Below are positions 11,136-20,653 of a stretch of DNA of 64,000 nucleotides, in pieces. The position numbers and the translations under genes are program-made. The notes beneath the pieces are model-generated. The model did no database searches and was not told the DNA's origin. It was given only the letters and a program-made list of their open reading frames with translations. The stretch's first letter is position 1. Every line of letters starts with the position of its first letter. The stretch lies in assembly GCA_947471745.1 (NCBI GenBank), contig CANJKZ010000263.1, forward strand, positions 1,842,501 to 1,906,500, written 5' to 3'. This stretch comes from Closterium sp. Naga37s-1 (taxonomy: Eukaryota; Streptophyta; Zygnematophyceae; Desmidiales; Closteriaceae).

Positions 11136-11954
11136 TGTTATAGTCACAATAGGCTTGAATGTGCCTAAAACGAAAGATAGAGAGCACAGACGGATTTCTG
11201 CACAGCGGCTTCAAACGTTGATAGCGTTCTGCTCATAGCTGCAAATGACTTGATTCAAATTGGATCTGGAGCGTCTTCACGTCGTCTACAATTATCAATT
11301 TAGATTGCACGATTTGATAAAGAATTGACGACACAGCGTCGGTTTGAACGAACGGTACTATGGCAGCCACTATAGTCTTAGAACACAAGATAGGAAGAGT
11401 TACGAGTTGGGAATGACTCCCAGCTCCTACAAACCCCAAGAGCCGAGGTACAGTGATGTGGAACAGTGCCACACTGTCCCCAACCACGAAGGGTCTCGAA
11501 ACTACCCTTCACTAGGGCCTACACCAAGTGAAATGTTACACTACACAAAGTAATGTAACTATCTTCAATATCTTGAGGTGTACCCTTTTGGCAAGCTTCG
11601 AAATCACTTGAGGCTTGACACCAAGGCTCGGGCTCTTCATCACAAACTCATCCTTGAGTTCTTGATGGGTCTGCTGCACACACCTGCGACACGCCGAACG
11701 TTCGACACAGGACAAAATAGAAACCGCGCACGACAAAATAGAAACCGCGCGCGAGACACAAACGACCGCGTAACACGCGTCTAGCGATAACTCGCTATTG
11801 ACTCGACACGCACACTCGACATCATGACTCAACATTCACACACAATTATAAGCATGAAATATATATTATCCCATGCCCTCATACCATTCCATACACACAC
11901 ACATTCACGCACACGGACAACAAGCCGAGTGCAAACCGTAGGGTTGCACCAACA
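11136..11954 (-). repeat. Outer 5' LTR of the copia array (819 bp)
   Basis: Third LTR copy, offset 11328 from the first. Its outer edge at 11954 abuts non-repeated DNA that begins TGTGCTGCT. It carries a few private substitutions relative to the other two. A target-site duplication cannot be tested because the far end of the array is outside the window. Confidence 0.9.
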
Positions 11955-11991
11955 TGTGCTGCTATCCCGCCCGGTAAGATGCTCACTCTTT

Positions 11992-12190
11992 ACCCTTGCA
12001 CTCTTGCACCCTTTCGGGGTTATTCTATACCTGTAGCACCCTTGCACTCTAGCACTCTGCACCCTTGCACTCTTGCACCCTTTCGGGGTTATGCTATTCC
12101 TATAGCACCCTTGCACTCTAGCACTCTGCACCCTTGCACTCTTGCACCCTTTCAGGGTTATGCTATACCTATAGCACCCTTGCACTCCGC
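11992..12190. repeat. 69-bp minisatellite, about 2.9 copies
   Basis: Units start at 11992, 12061 and 12130, exactly 69 bp apart, each beginning ACCCTTGCACTCTTGCACCC. The repeat fills most of the gap between the copia array and the first recognisable lectin exon. A CT-rich stretch follows to about 12370. A GGTGCT-rich simple repeat follows that first exon at about 12465-12560. Confidence 0.9.
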
Positions 12191-12393
12191 ACCTCTCTCC
12201 CTCCGCACCTCTCTCCCTCCGCACCTCTCTCTCTTCCCCTTCACCTTCCTCTTCGATCCCTGTGCTGCAATCTCGTTGCGAGTCCCACCCTTTCACCCTT
12301 GCACTCTTGCTTTCTTACAACCTTGCCTTCTATACCTGTTTTCTCCTCTCGATCCCCTTCAACTCTCTTTCTTCTGCTTCCCCAAACTGGCAG

Positions 12394-15300
12394 GTGACGG
12401 GTAGAGGATTCACCTTTGTGCTCACCAGCGGCCCAGCAACTGCTGTCGGACCACAAAACGCAAGGTGCTGGGTGCTGCTGGGTGGTGCTTGCCGGTGCTG
12501 ACTGGTGCCAAATTGTGCAGAGGGGTGCTTGGTGGTGCTGGCTGGTGCTGGCTGGTGCTGCGTGGTGAAGGCCCCAGTTGGGGTGGACAGTACAGAGTAG
12601 AGTCAGGTTCTGACTGTGACCCATACCTTGACTTTTGAGCCGACTCAAAAGTCAACATGCCTTGCGTAGCTGTCTCACTCACCCTTTCCCTCATTTGTTG
12701 TCATGCTTCTCTCTCTCCCTCTGCAGTTCCCTGGGCTATGGTTCGGGAAAAGGGGCGTTCCTCAAGAGTGTGGCAGTGGAGATTTACCTGTGCCCCGCCC
12801 CTAATTAAGCCGTCTCAGTGTCGCATTTTGGACTAGCTTTCATCCGTCTCACTCTCTCTCTCTCCCCCTCGCAATTCCCTGGGCTACGGGTCGGCAGGAG
12901 GGGCGCTCCTCAAGAGTGTGACCATAAACTTCCGCCTGTGCCCCAATAGCACAGAAATGTCCATCCCCTATCCCTCACTTCCTTCCACCCTTTTTCTCTC
13001 CCCTTGCAGGTCCCTGGGAACGGGTCGGCAGGAGGGGTGTTCCTCAAGACTGTGGCAGTGGTTTCACCTGTGCCCCATACCCCCTGCCCTATGTTGCGGA
13101 AGACGCGTCTAGCGTCTTAGACGGTTGCGTCTAGACGCAGCGTCTAAGACGCTAGACGCATTTCAGGCCAGATTAGACGCATATTAGACGAAAACCCGGG
13201 CAGGCCTAAAAAAAACGTCCGGGCAGCGAAAAAACCCTCTTATAGGGCGTGGAGAGGGCGGGGAGAAGGACATTGCACACATTTTGGCAAAAAGGGTTGA
13301 GGGTTTTTGAAGGAGAATTGAGTTAGCGTGTAAACCCCAAGGGCTTTTGAAGGAGAAATGAGTTGGACTAGATACGAGGAGCACAGATGAGGTGGTTGTG
13401 CTCCTATATGCCTTTGGTGGTGGTCCACAAAGACCTTTGAGGTGGCAATTTGGGTTGGGGGTAGGTAACAAAAGTTGGTTGGGGGGGCTGTTTTTCATTG
13501 TCGAAATGGGTGGGAGGGGGTTCAAATGTTGCGAAATTGAATTTCGCGTCGAAATCGCGAAATTCAATGTCGCGCACGCGATTTTTTTTCGGGCTGCCCG
13601 AAAAAAATTGCCACATGCGTCTAGCGTCTAAACGTGCGTCTTGCGTCTAGCGTCTAAACGCTGCGTCTAGACGCTAGACGCAGGACGGTCCCTGCGTCTT
13701 CCGCAACTGAGCCCCTGCCCTGTCCCTTGTAAAGCCGTCTCATTTTCTTTTTCCTCCCGTTGCCCGCTTCTTTTCTCCCCTCTCAGTTCCCTGGGCTATG
13801 GGTCAGCAGGAGGCGTGTTCCTCAAGAGTGTGGCAGTGGAGTTCCGCCTGTGCCCCGTACCCTGTATAGCCGTCTCCTCTAAGGGAGTCGTGGCGGGAGA
13901 CGGTTGTGCTGGAGCCGAGTTCTACACTGTTCTGCCCCCAGAGAAGGTGCGTGCGCTCGCCTTGCTTGTGTTCCAAAGGCCCTCTTTTTTTCATTTTTTT
14001 TTTTCCCCTAAGTTTCCTTGGGAGTCGGCTGCTCCTTGCTTTTGGTATCTGAAGCCATAATTCTTGGACATTTACTGCCTGCCCGTAAACGGAGGGGGAG
14101 TGTGGCCCTTTTGAGAATTCTCAAAAGCTCACCGCCGCATCTCCCCTCCCTCCCTCTTTAATTTCCCGCCAGCCTTTTTCTCTCAACGCCTAGCAGCACG
14201 CCTTATCTGCTATATTTGTGTTACTTTTGAGAATTCTCAAAAGTAGCACGCCTTATCTGCTATATTTGTGTTACTTTTGAGAATTCTCAAAAGTAACACA
14301 CTTATCTGCTTCCTTGCATGTGTTTGTGCCATAATTCCTCTCCACCCCACTCCACTCCATTCCCCCAGACCCCTTCAACCCCCCCAGGCCTTCCATCTCA
14401 ACACTCAACAGTACGCCTGGGCGAGATGCGATGGGGGCTCTCAGACCCTCAACGTGTTTTTGGAGGAACGTCCAGGTGAACTGGAGACTACCCTCTCTCT
14501 CATCTCACGTGTCTCTCCCTCTCCTCTTCCCTCCCTCCCTCCCTCCCTCCCTCCCTCCCTCCCTCCCTCTCTCTCTCTCCCTCCCTCCCTCCCTCCCTCC
14601 CTCCCTCCCTCCCTCCCTCCCTCCCTCCCTCCCTCCCTCCCTCCCTCCCTCCCTCCCTCCCTCCCTCCCTCTCTCCCCACCTCCCTGCTTCCCTACCTTC
14701 CCACCAGGCCTTCCCACTCAACACCCAGCAGTACGCCTGGGTGAGCTACGAGGGGGCGTCTCAGACCCTCAACGTGTTCCTGGGGGGATCGTCCAAGGTC
14801 AAGCCAGGTGTACCAACGCTCACTGCCCACGTGGACATTGAAACCATCCTCGGCGCCACGTCAGCGTCCGTGGGGTTCACAGGTGGCACGTGGTGGGGGC
14901 AGGACATGGCGAGCGAACGACACATCATCCACCAGCTCAGCTTCGTGGGAGGTGAGAGGGATAGGGAGTGTGTGAATAGAGAATTTGAATGTGTGCATAG
15001 GGAATTTGAGTGTGTGGCAATGAAGGGGTATCGGCAGGCAAGTGCCCTTCTCTCACTTCATCGTTGTGGCGAGCGAGCGACACATCAGCCACCAGCTCAG
15101 CTTCGTGGGAAGTGAGAGGGATAGGGAGTGTGTGATGTGAATAGAGATTTTGAATGTCTGGCAATATAGGGTATCGGCAGGCAAGTCCCCTTCTCTCACT
15201 TCAATGTTGTGGGCAGCGAGCGAGCTTATCATCCACCAGCATCATGGGAGGTGAGTCAAGGATGGAGGGAAGAAGGGCGGGAGACGTGGGGTGTGTAACT

Positions 15301-18300
15301 ATGATATGCGATGCGCATTAAGGAATTTTGCTTCACTCTTTGGATACAACACAGGCAGTTTGAACTCTCTAGCTAGCCTCTCTTTCTAACGCCCTCCCCC
15401 CTTTCCACACACCTCCTCTCAGGAACTTTCCTGGAAACGACCAACGTAACGGCAGAGCTGACGAGCGCCTTTGCATACTCCAACGAAACGGATCTTTCCC
15501 TCTTCACCACCACCACACCCATCACCACCACTCCCACCACCACCACCGACACCACCACCGCCACCACAACCACCGCCACCTCTTTCTCATCTACCGATGC
15601 TCTTGCCACCACCGGAACAGCCGGGGGGGCGGCGGTGCTGTCAGAGTTGTCTCCCGATGCCACGCGCGGCACAGTGGAGTTCCGCTTCACCCCCACCACC
15701 GCCTCGGGGCCGCAGTCCTTTGTGGGGCGCCGCCGCATCGTTGCTTCCCGCCCCGTGGTGAGTGGACTTTTAGTCAACGCAATACTTCTCCGCCACCACT
15801 GCCTCGAAGCCCCATTCCTTCGTGGGGCGCCGCTGCATCGTTGCTTTCCGACCTGTGGTGAGTTAAGTCGGGCGTGCTAGCACCCAGTTTTGTGTGCATT
15901 AGGAGTGCTGTCAGAGCAGCCAACCCTCTTTCTCATCTCACGATGCTCTTGCCACCACTAGAGCCACTAGAGCCACTAGAGCCACCGGAGCCACCGGAGC
16001 CACCGGAGCCACCGGAGCCACCGGAGCCACCGGAGCCACTGGAACCACCGAGGGGGCAGCGGTGCTATCGGAGCGGCTGTCCGCCCGCCTTGTTCCCTTT
16101 CATGGGTGCACACGCAGGTGTATGTGCCTTTCATGAAGGATCATCCCATGGGTGTTTGATTATCAGCTCACAACAACAACTGCCTTACTTTCCTCTGACC
16201 CCCCTTCCCTCTTCCCCTGCCTCCATACCTCCCCCCGCTTCCCTCCCCTCTTTGCAGGTGCAGGCACACGTGTACGGGTCCAACATGGAGGATCCCCCCA
16301 AGGGTGTTGGATTAGCCAGTAACTGCCCTTATCTCCCTTATCCCCGTCTCCCTCTCCCCCTCCCCTTCAATGGTGCAGGTGCGAGCACACGTGTACGTGT
16401 CCAACATGGAGGATCGACCCATGGCTGACGTGGCAGTGACAGCACGCATCACCTACCCCAACGGCACCGACGCCTCGCACTGCTTCGTCTTCAGCGACCC
16501 ACTGCTGCAGGGGATTGACGACGTCAGCGGTGCAGGTGAGAGTGGTGCCACAAGTGGGTTGATAGCAATCACGGGGATGCGCAATATGCTCGACGCACTC
16601 TTTTGCCTTTAGTGACCAACTTCTGCAAGAGATTAATAATGTCAGCGTTGCACGTGAGATTACCACCTCTGCCGGTGCTGATTGTCCTCTTCTTCTCACA
16701 ATACGAGTTTCTCTCTTTCATTTCGCCACCAGCAACCAAACTGACCTCAAGTCCATATTTCCTCCGCAACCCCAACCGGTACCTGTTTGTCAGTCGTTGG
16801 AGTCGCTGTCCTTCTTCGCATTAGGTCCTGCACCACACGAGTCACGTCATTTGTCACGTCAGCTCTCTTGCATGTCGCAACCGCAGCCGCAGCCGCTGTC
16901 GTCTCCACCCCATAATTGGCGTCGACAAAAATCCTCCTCCAAGACTTTTGTCCGCACCGCACCCCACTCGAGCGTCCACAAGCTCTGGTCACGCGGCTGG
17001 ATCAATCAGCTGGTGAATTAAAGCCACGACTTCGGCAGGAGCAAGGCCAACTTCAGGCACTTGGTCACTAAAATTTTGTCATTCTCTTTGTTTTTCTTTC
17101 CCTCGTTTCTCCCCTTTTTCCTTCTCCCCAGGCACCCTCCCTCCTGCCACATCAGCGGGCGTTGATTGGCTGCTCCTCGCTCTGGACTGCGCCGCGCCTG
17201 CCACTCCCACCAACTTCAAGTTCGCCAGCACCCTGCACTACACCCTGCCTGCATCATCATCCACGTCATCTTCCACTGCAACTGCCACGTCAGCACCAGC
17301 ATCCGAACCAGCGCCAGTGGTTAAGAAGGTGGAGCTGACGAGTGTGCGAGTGACGGTGGTCCCTTCACCCAAGCTGCAAGTGCACTACTTTGTGCCCCGC
17401 CACGTGCAAGGAGACGACCTCACCACTCCTCAGGCGAGCATGGGGGAGCGGGCGTGGGGGATCGGCAAGTGGGGCAAATTGCGTGACTGTTTCTGGCGTC
17501 AAGGATATCAACGGTGACTTGTGTGCCTCTCTTTCGCATACTCACTCTCTCTCTCTTCCGCATGAAAAGGTGGAGGCAGCAGTGCCAGCTACGCTCGCGG
17601 CACTCTTCCACAACTCCTCGCTCCTCGCTCTTTCACTCCCTCTATCCCTCCTCCCTTTCTCCCTCCTCTCCCCAACACCCCACAGGTTGGGTATCAGTGC
17701 CAGTCACGCTCTAACCCTCCTCTCTTTTTCCCTCCTCTCTCTCCCTAAAAAGGTGGAGGCACCAGGTCCAGTCACGCTAGCAGCACTCTCAATCCAATCA
17801 CTGCCCTTTCACTCCCTCAATCCCTCCTCCCTTTCTTTCTTCTCTCCCCAACGCCCCACAGGTGGAGGCACCAGTGCCAGTGACGCTAGCAGCACTCTTC
17901 CACAACTCGGGTCACGGCACAGCTGCTGCTGTCGCCACACAGTCACTGCTGCCCACTGCTGCCACCACCACCACCACCACTGCCGGCGCACCCGCCGCTG
18001 CTGACGTGGGCGCTACTACTACAACGGGTGACACGAGCAGTGCGGCAATGAGTTTCAGCATCACCAGCACAGTGCTGGGCAATGAGCCGCAGCCGGCATC
18101 GTTCTCTGTGAAGGTGTGTGTGCATTCAGATGTGAAACAAAGATGCGCATGCACATGTATCCACGAGTAAGTTTGAGCATCACCAAGACCGTTCTGGGAG
18201 AGGAGCCACAGCCGGCATCCTTCTCCATGAAGGTGTGTGGCCATGCTGATGTGGACATGCTGATGTGGACATGCTTATGTGGACATGCTTATGTGGACAT

Positions 18301-18435
18301 TCTTATGTGGACATGCTTATGTGGACACACGCATGCATGCATACATACACACACACGCATACACACACACACACACACGCATGTGCACACACACACACAC
18401 ACACACATCCGCGCGCACATACACGCACGTATGCA

Positions 18436-18505
<70 letters not shown>

Positions 18506-19508
18506 CTTCACTTGCTTATTCCTACCATGACCCGTCCCTTCTTCTCGGCCCATCCCCCCTCTCTCTCTACGGTGGGAAGCATCCCCCCATCTGCTACAGT
18601 TATGGTGCGCTGGACCATAGAGGCCAGCCTCCATCTTCTCTTTCTCACCCACCCTCCTTTCCTCCATCTCTCCCCCCACCCCCTCCTCCCCTCTCCTCTT
18701 CTCCCCCAGGTGGGCAGCATCCCTCCATCTGCTACAGCCATGGTGCGCTGGACCATAGAGGCCAGCCTCACAGGCACATTCGATACAGTCACCACCACCA
18801 ACACCACCACCACCACCACCACCTCCTCCTCCCCGCTCACCGGCCTCTCCCCCATTCTCGAGTCGGTTGACATTCACAACCTCGTGCACGTCGTCTATCT
18901 GCCCGACGCTGCTTCAGGTAAGGCCCCCGCTCACAAGTGACGCTGGTTTACCGATTTCCGGTGGGGGAAAAAAGAACAAAGGAAACAGGAAAAATATGTT
19001 TGTTGTGACGCCTAAAAAAACCATCCGTCCTGGTATCACCCGGCATCGGTGACGTTGGCCAACAGGATTTCGTGCTGTAGCGACAACAGGGATGAGCAGG
19101 GCTCGAATCGTTGCCATGTCCCCATCCTATCCCATCCCATCCCATCCCATCCCATCCCATCCCATCCCATCCAATCCCATTCTATCATATCTTTTCACTG
19201 CTTAATCCACCTGTCACCCAACCCATCCTCTCAATGTCTGACCTGTCCATTCAGACGACGGGCTGCCGGATTTCCTGGTGGATGATGATGGGGACGAGCA
19301 GCCGGAGGCCATCTACAGCAGCGCTGGTAACCACATGCTGCCCGTAACCGCCGTGCCTTCCGCTGCTCTCGCGCCTGGCCGCCCGCTCTTCACCAGCGAA
19401 ACCTGCGCCAAGCTCACTGTCGCTGTGGACTGGTGAGTGAAGAAGTGGAGTGATGCATGGGTGCCAGTTCTGAACAATGAGTGCTTGTCCCGCAAGTTTC
19501 TGGGCTCA

Positions 19509-19545
<37 letters not shown>

Positions 19546-20653
19546 GGGTGCCAATTATCATATGGATACATCCCCTTTTTTCCTTTTGTCAAGAACTCAT
19601 GGTGTTGATCTCCCAACTTCAGCAACCTTTCCTCTCCAATCTCCCTGCCATGTAACTTGCCATGCTTGCAGGTCTGCCCTCGCACCAGCGGCAGCAGGGG
19701 GGTGGGCGCACATGTCATTTGCCTCGCAGCTGCCATCACACTGCTGGAATCTCACCGCTGCTCTCCGATCCAACGGCTCTCAGCTGCCCATGCCCTTCAA
19801 CGCCTGGTCCTCCTTCTCCTCCTCCCCCGGTGCTCCCACTGGCACCGCTGCTGCCCCTGCCCCTGCCACTTCAACTTCCACCGCCCCTGCTTCTTCCCCC
19901 CTTGCTTCACTTTCTGCTGACACCACTCACATTCTCGACTTTGTCTCCTCCCCCTCCTACACTCTCTTCTTCTCCTACTATGATCAGACCCTCTCCTTCC
20001 CCCACCTCTCCCCCTGTTTCCAGGCTGTCATGCCTCCCCCTCCCTCCCCCCCCAACCCTCCCCCTTCCCCTCCCCCTCGCCCACCCCCCCGCCCCCCTCC
20101 AAGCCCCCCAAGGCCTCCTCCAAACCCCTCTCCTCCCCCCCGTCCCCCTCCAAATCCTTCTCCCCCTCCCCGCCCCCCTCCAAGCCCCCCCAAACCCCCT
20201 TCTCCTCCCCCTCGCCCTCCCCCCAATCCCCTGAAACCTCCTCCCCCCCCTTCTCCTCCCCCTCGCCCTCCCCCGAACCCCCCACCAAAGCCCCCCTCAC
20301 CACCGCCCCCCAAACCCCCGTCTCCCCCACCTCGCCCCCCGCCCAACCCTCCCCCGAACCCACCCCCTCCGAAGCCCCCATCCCCTCCCCCTCGCCCTCC
20401 CCCACGCCCGCCCCCAAGTCCCCCACGCCCGCCCCCACCCCCCAGGCCTCCTTCCCCCCCGCCTCGCCCTCCCCCACGCCCGCCCCCGAGTCCCCCACGC
20501 CCGCCCCCACCCCCCAGGCCTCCTTCCCCCCCGCCTCGCCCTCCCCCACGCCCGCCCCCGAGTCCCCCACGCCCGCCCCCACCCCCCAGGCCTCCTTCCC
20601 CCCCGCCTCGCCCTCCCCCCCGCCCTCCCCCAAGCCCGCCCAAGGTTGTCTAG
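12394..20653 (+). CDS. L-type lectin domain / hydroxyproline-rich (SPPPP) extracellular protein, 5' end missing
   Basis: Ten exons were joined by reading splice sites and phases: 12394-12464, 13787-13946, 14708-14951, 15423-15757, 16379-16535, 17132-17433, 17862-18113, 18710-18917, 19255-19432 and 19672-20653. They total 2889 nt, 962 codons plus stop, and every junction keeps frame. Exons 1-3 read as a legume-type lectin: GFTFVL, then SLGYG...SVAVEF across the first junction, then [28 protein letters not shown] and HIIHQLSF. Exons 4-9 are Thr/Ala-rich with beta-sandwich-like segments ([20 protein letters not shown]). Exon 10 has Cys- and Trp-containing sequence and then a tail of some 200 residues of [11 protein letters not shown] repeats, typical of hydroxyproline-rich wall glycoproteins. 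A wall or extracellular-matrix role with carbohydrate binding is inferred. Signal peptide and N-terminal lectin strands are not seen; they may lie left of the copia array or be lost. The exon 6 donor is GC rather than GT. Expression is untested. Confidence 0.75.
12628..12655. repeat. Short palindrome of the CTTTTGAG-N4-CTCAAAAG family
   Basis: Two perfect 12-bp arms (TTGACTTTTGAG and its complement) flank the centre CCGA. The flanks carry a possible 9-bp direct repeat with one mismatch, CATACCTTG and CATGCCTTG. It lies in intron 1 of the lectin gene. Confidence 0.8.
12727..13946 (+). repeat. Ladder of four copies of the start of lectin exon 2
   Basis: Copies of the start of exon 2 (TTCCCTGGGCTATGG..., encoding SLGYG...FLKSVAV) begin at 12727, 12875, 13010 and 13787. 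The first, third and fourth follow an AG acceptor; the second has AA instead. Only the last copy continues to a donor (13946) and is taken as the functional exon. Spacings are 148, 135 and 777 bp, or 147 bp for the last once a 622-bp transposon and its 8-bp target duplication are removed. Sequence downstream of each start (AAGCCGTCTCA) is also repeated, so whole exon-intron segments were duplicated in tandem. Confidence 0.85.
13090..13711. mobile_element. hAT-like non-autonomous DNA transposon (MITE), 622 bp
   Basis: Terminal inverted repeats contain the perfect 14-bp match GTTGCGGAAGACGC (13094-13107) and its complement (13694-13707). The element is flanked by an 8-bp direct repeat CCCCTGCC at 13082-13089 and 13712-13719, the target-duplication size of hAT elements. 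Subterminal regions are packed with GCGTCTAG/CTAGACGC motifs in both orientations. No transposase is encoded. It sits in the third unit of the lectin exon 2 ladder, so it arrived after, or near the end of, the duplications. Confidence 0.85.
14108..14300. repeat. Three palindromes CTTTTGAGAATTCTCAAAAG with a duplicated spacer
   Basis: The perfect 20-bp palindrome occurs at 14108-14127, 14224-14243 and 14274-14293; the last extends to a 34-bp perfect palindrome at 14267-14300. A 29-bp segment beginning AGCACGCCTTATCTGC lies at 14195-14223 and again at 14245-14273, so a palindrome sits between direct copies of its flank. The cluster lies in lectin intron 2. Confidence 0.9.
14388..14490 (+). repeat. 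Truncated copy of the start of lectin exon 3
   Basis: After a CAG acceptor, 14388 begins GCCTTCCATCTCAACACTC and reads like the start of exon 3 at 14708 ([20 protein letters not shown] compared with [20 protein letters not shown]). The match is lost after about 90-100 bp. No donor follows, and a long CCCT repeat separates it from the true exon 320 bp downstream. Confidence 0.85.
14529..14670. repeat. CCCT microsatellite
   Basis: About 140 bp of nearly perfect CCCT units with a short CT interruption near 14568-14580. It lies in the intron just before the true exon 3, where it may act as a long polypyrimidine tract. Confidence 0.95.
15061..15250 (+). repeat. Two truncated copies of the end of lectin exon 3 with donor sites
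   Basis: Exon 3 ends at 14951 in ...CACCAGCTCAGCTTCGTGGGAG followed by GTGAGAG. Diverged copies of this end, with their own GTGAG donor-like sites, finish at 15111 and 15250, giving spacings of 160 and 139 bp. They lack the upstream part of the exon. Confidence 0.8.
15785..16060 (+). repeat. Truncated copies of lectin exon 4 sequence, and a GAGCCACCG repeat
   Basis: 15785-15857 repeats the end of exon 4 (GTGGGGCGCCGC...ATCGTTGCTT, then a GTGAGT donor), 100 bp after the true donor at 15757. From 15925 a copy of the middle of exon 4 (CTCTTTCTCATC...GATGCTCTTGCCACC) leads into a 9-bp GAGCCACCG-type tandem repeat to about 16050. Confidence 0.75.
16111..16320 (+). repeat. Two truncated copies of the start of lectin exon 5
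   Basis: The true exon 5 starts at 16379 (GTGCGAGCACACGTGTACGT). A close copy starts at 16258 after CAG, 121 bp upstream. A more diverged one lies around 16111-16165 (CACACGCAGGTGTATGTG... ATGAAGGATC). Neither has the rest of the exon. Confidence 0.78.
16605..16660 (+). repeat. Truncated copy of the end of lectin exon 5
   Basis: The end of exon 5 (CTGCTGCAGGGGATTGACGA...GGTGCAG, donor at 16536) has a diverged copy ending at about 16653 with a GTGAGAT donor-like site, 118 bp downstream. Confidence 0.65.
17570..17800 (+). repeat. Three truncated copies of the start of lectin exon 7
   Basis: The true exon 7 starts at 17862 (GTGGAGGCACCAGTGCCAGT). Copies begin at 17570, 17686 and 17753, each preceded by AG and a pyrimidine-rich stretch. 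They keep only the first 30-55 bases of the exon. Spacings are 116, 67 and 109 bp. Confidence 0.82.
18165..18232 (+). repeat. Truncated copy of the end of lectin exon 7
   Basis: This repeats the end of exon 7 (AGCATCACCA...CCGGCATC.TTCTC.TGAAG) with a GTGTGTG donor-like site at 18233, 119 bp after the true donor at 18114. Confidence 0.82.
18262..18503. repeat. GGACATGCTTATGT repeat followed by a CA-rich microsatellite
   Basis: A short tandem of about 14-bp TGTGGACATGCTTA units (18250-18325) passes into imperfect (CA)n to 18503. The tract lies in lectin intron 7. Confidence 0.9.
18572..18640 (+). repeat. Truncated copy of the start of lectin exon 8
   Basis: Exon 8 starts at 18710 (GTGGGCAGCATCCCTCCATC). 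A copy at 18572 matches for about 65 bp, down to GGCCAGCCTC, and then diverges. The spacing is 138 bp. The copy follows CG rather than AG. Confidence 0.85.
19122..19180. repeat. CCCAT microsatellite
   Basis: About ten CCCAT units in lectin intron 8. A 33-bp A-run follows in intron 9 at 19510-19542. Confidence 0.95.
20391..20640 (+). repeat. 72-bp repeats encoding the Pro-rich tail of the lectin gene
   Basis: Near-identical 72-bp units (24 codons, [12 protein letters not shown]-type) recur about three times before the stop at 20651-20653. The unit is a multiple of three, so array length can change without loss of frame. Confidence 0.88.

Larger units (their letters stand above)
1..11954 (-). 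mobile_element. Tandem array of a young Ty1/copia LTR retrotransposon (two internal regions, three LTRs)
   Basis: Positions 1-5664 repeat almost exactly at 5665-11328, and the LTR part again at 11329-11954, so the order is LTR (cut by the window edge), internal, LTR, internal, LTR. Neighbouring units share one LTR, as unequal exchange between two LTRs would leave. Each internal region has a tRNA-Met-type primer site next to its 5' LTR, one long gag-pol frame and a purine-rich tract next to the 3' LTR. Both gag-pol frames look whole. LTRs differ at only a few positions per several hundred bases, so the element is young. The order of pol parts (integrase before reverse transcriptase) places it in Ty1/copia. 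Confidence 0.95.

Noticed and set aside
11992-12190. CRISPR-like array
   Set aside because: Units are contiguous 69-bp repeats without unique spacers, in a eukaryotic genome.
19984-20643. Gly-rich antisense frames opposite the Pro-rich exon
   Set aside because: They mirror the SPPPP repeat; no splice, start or domain evidence.
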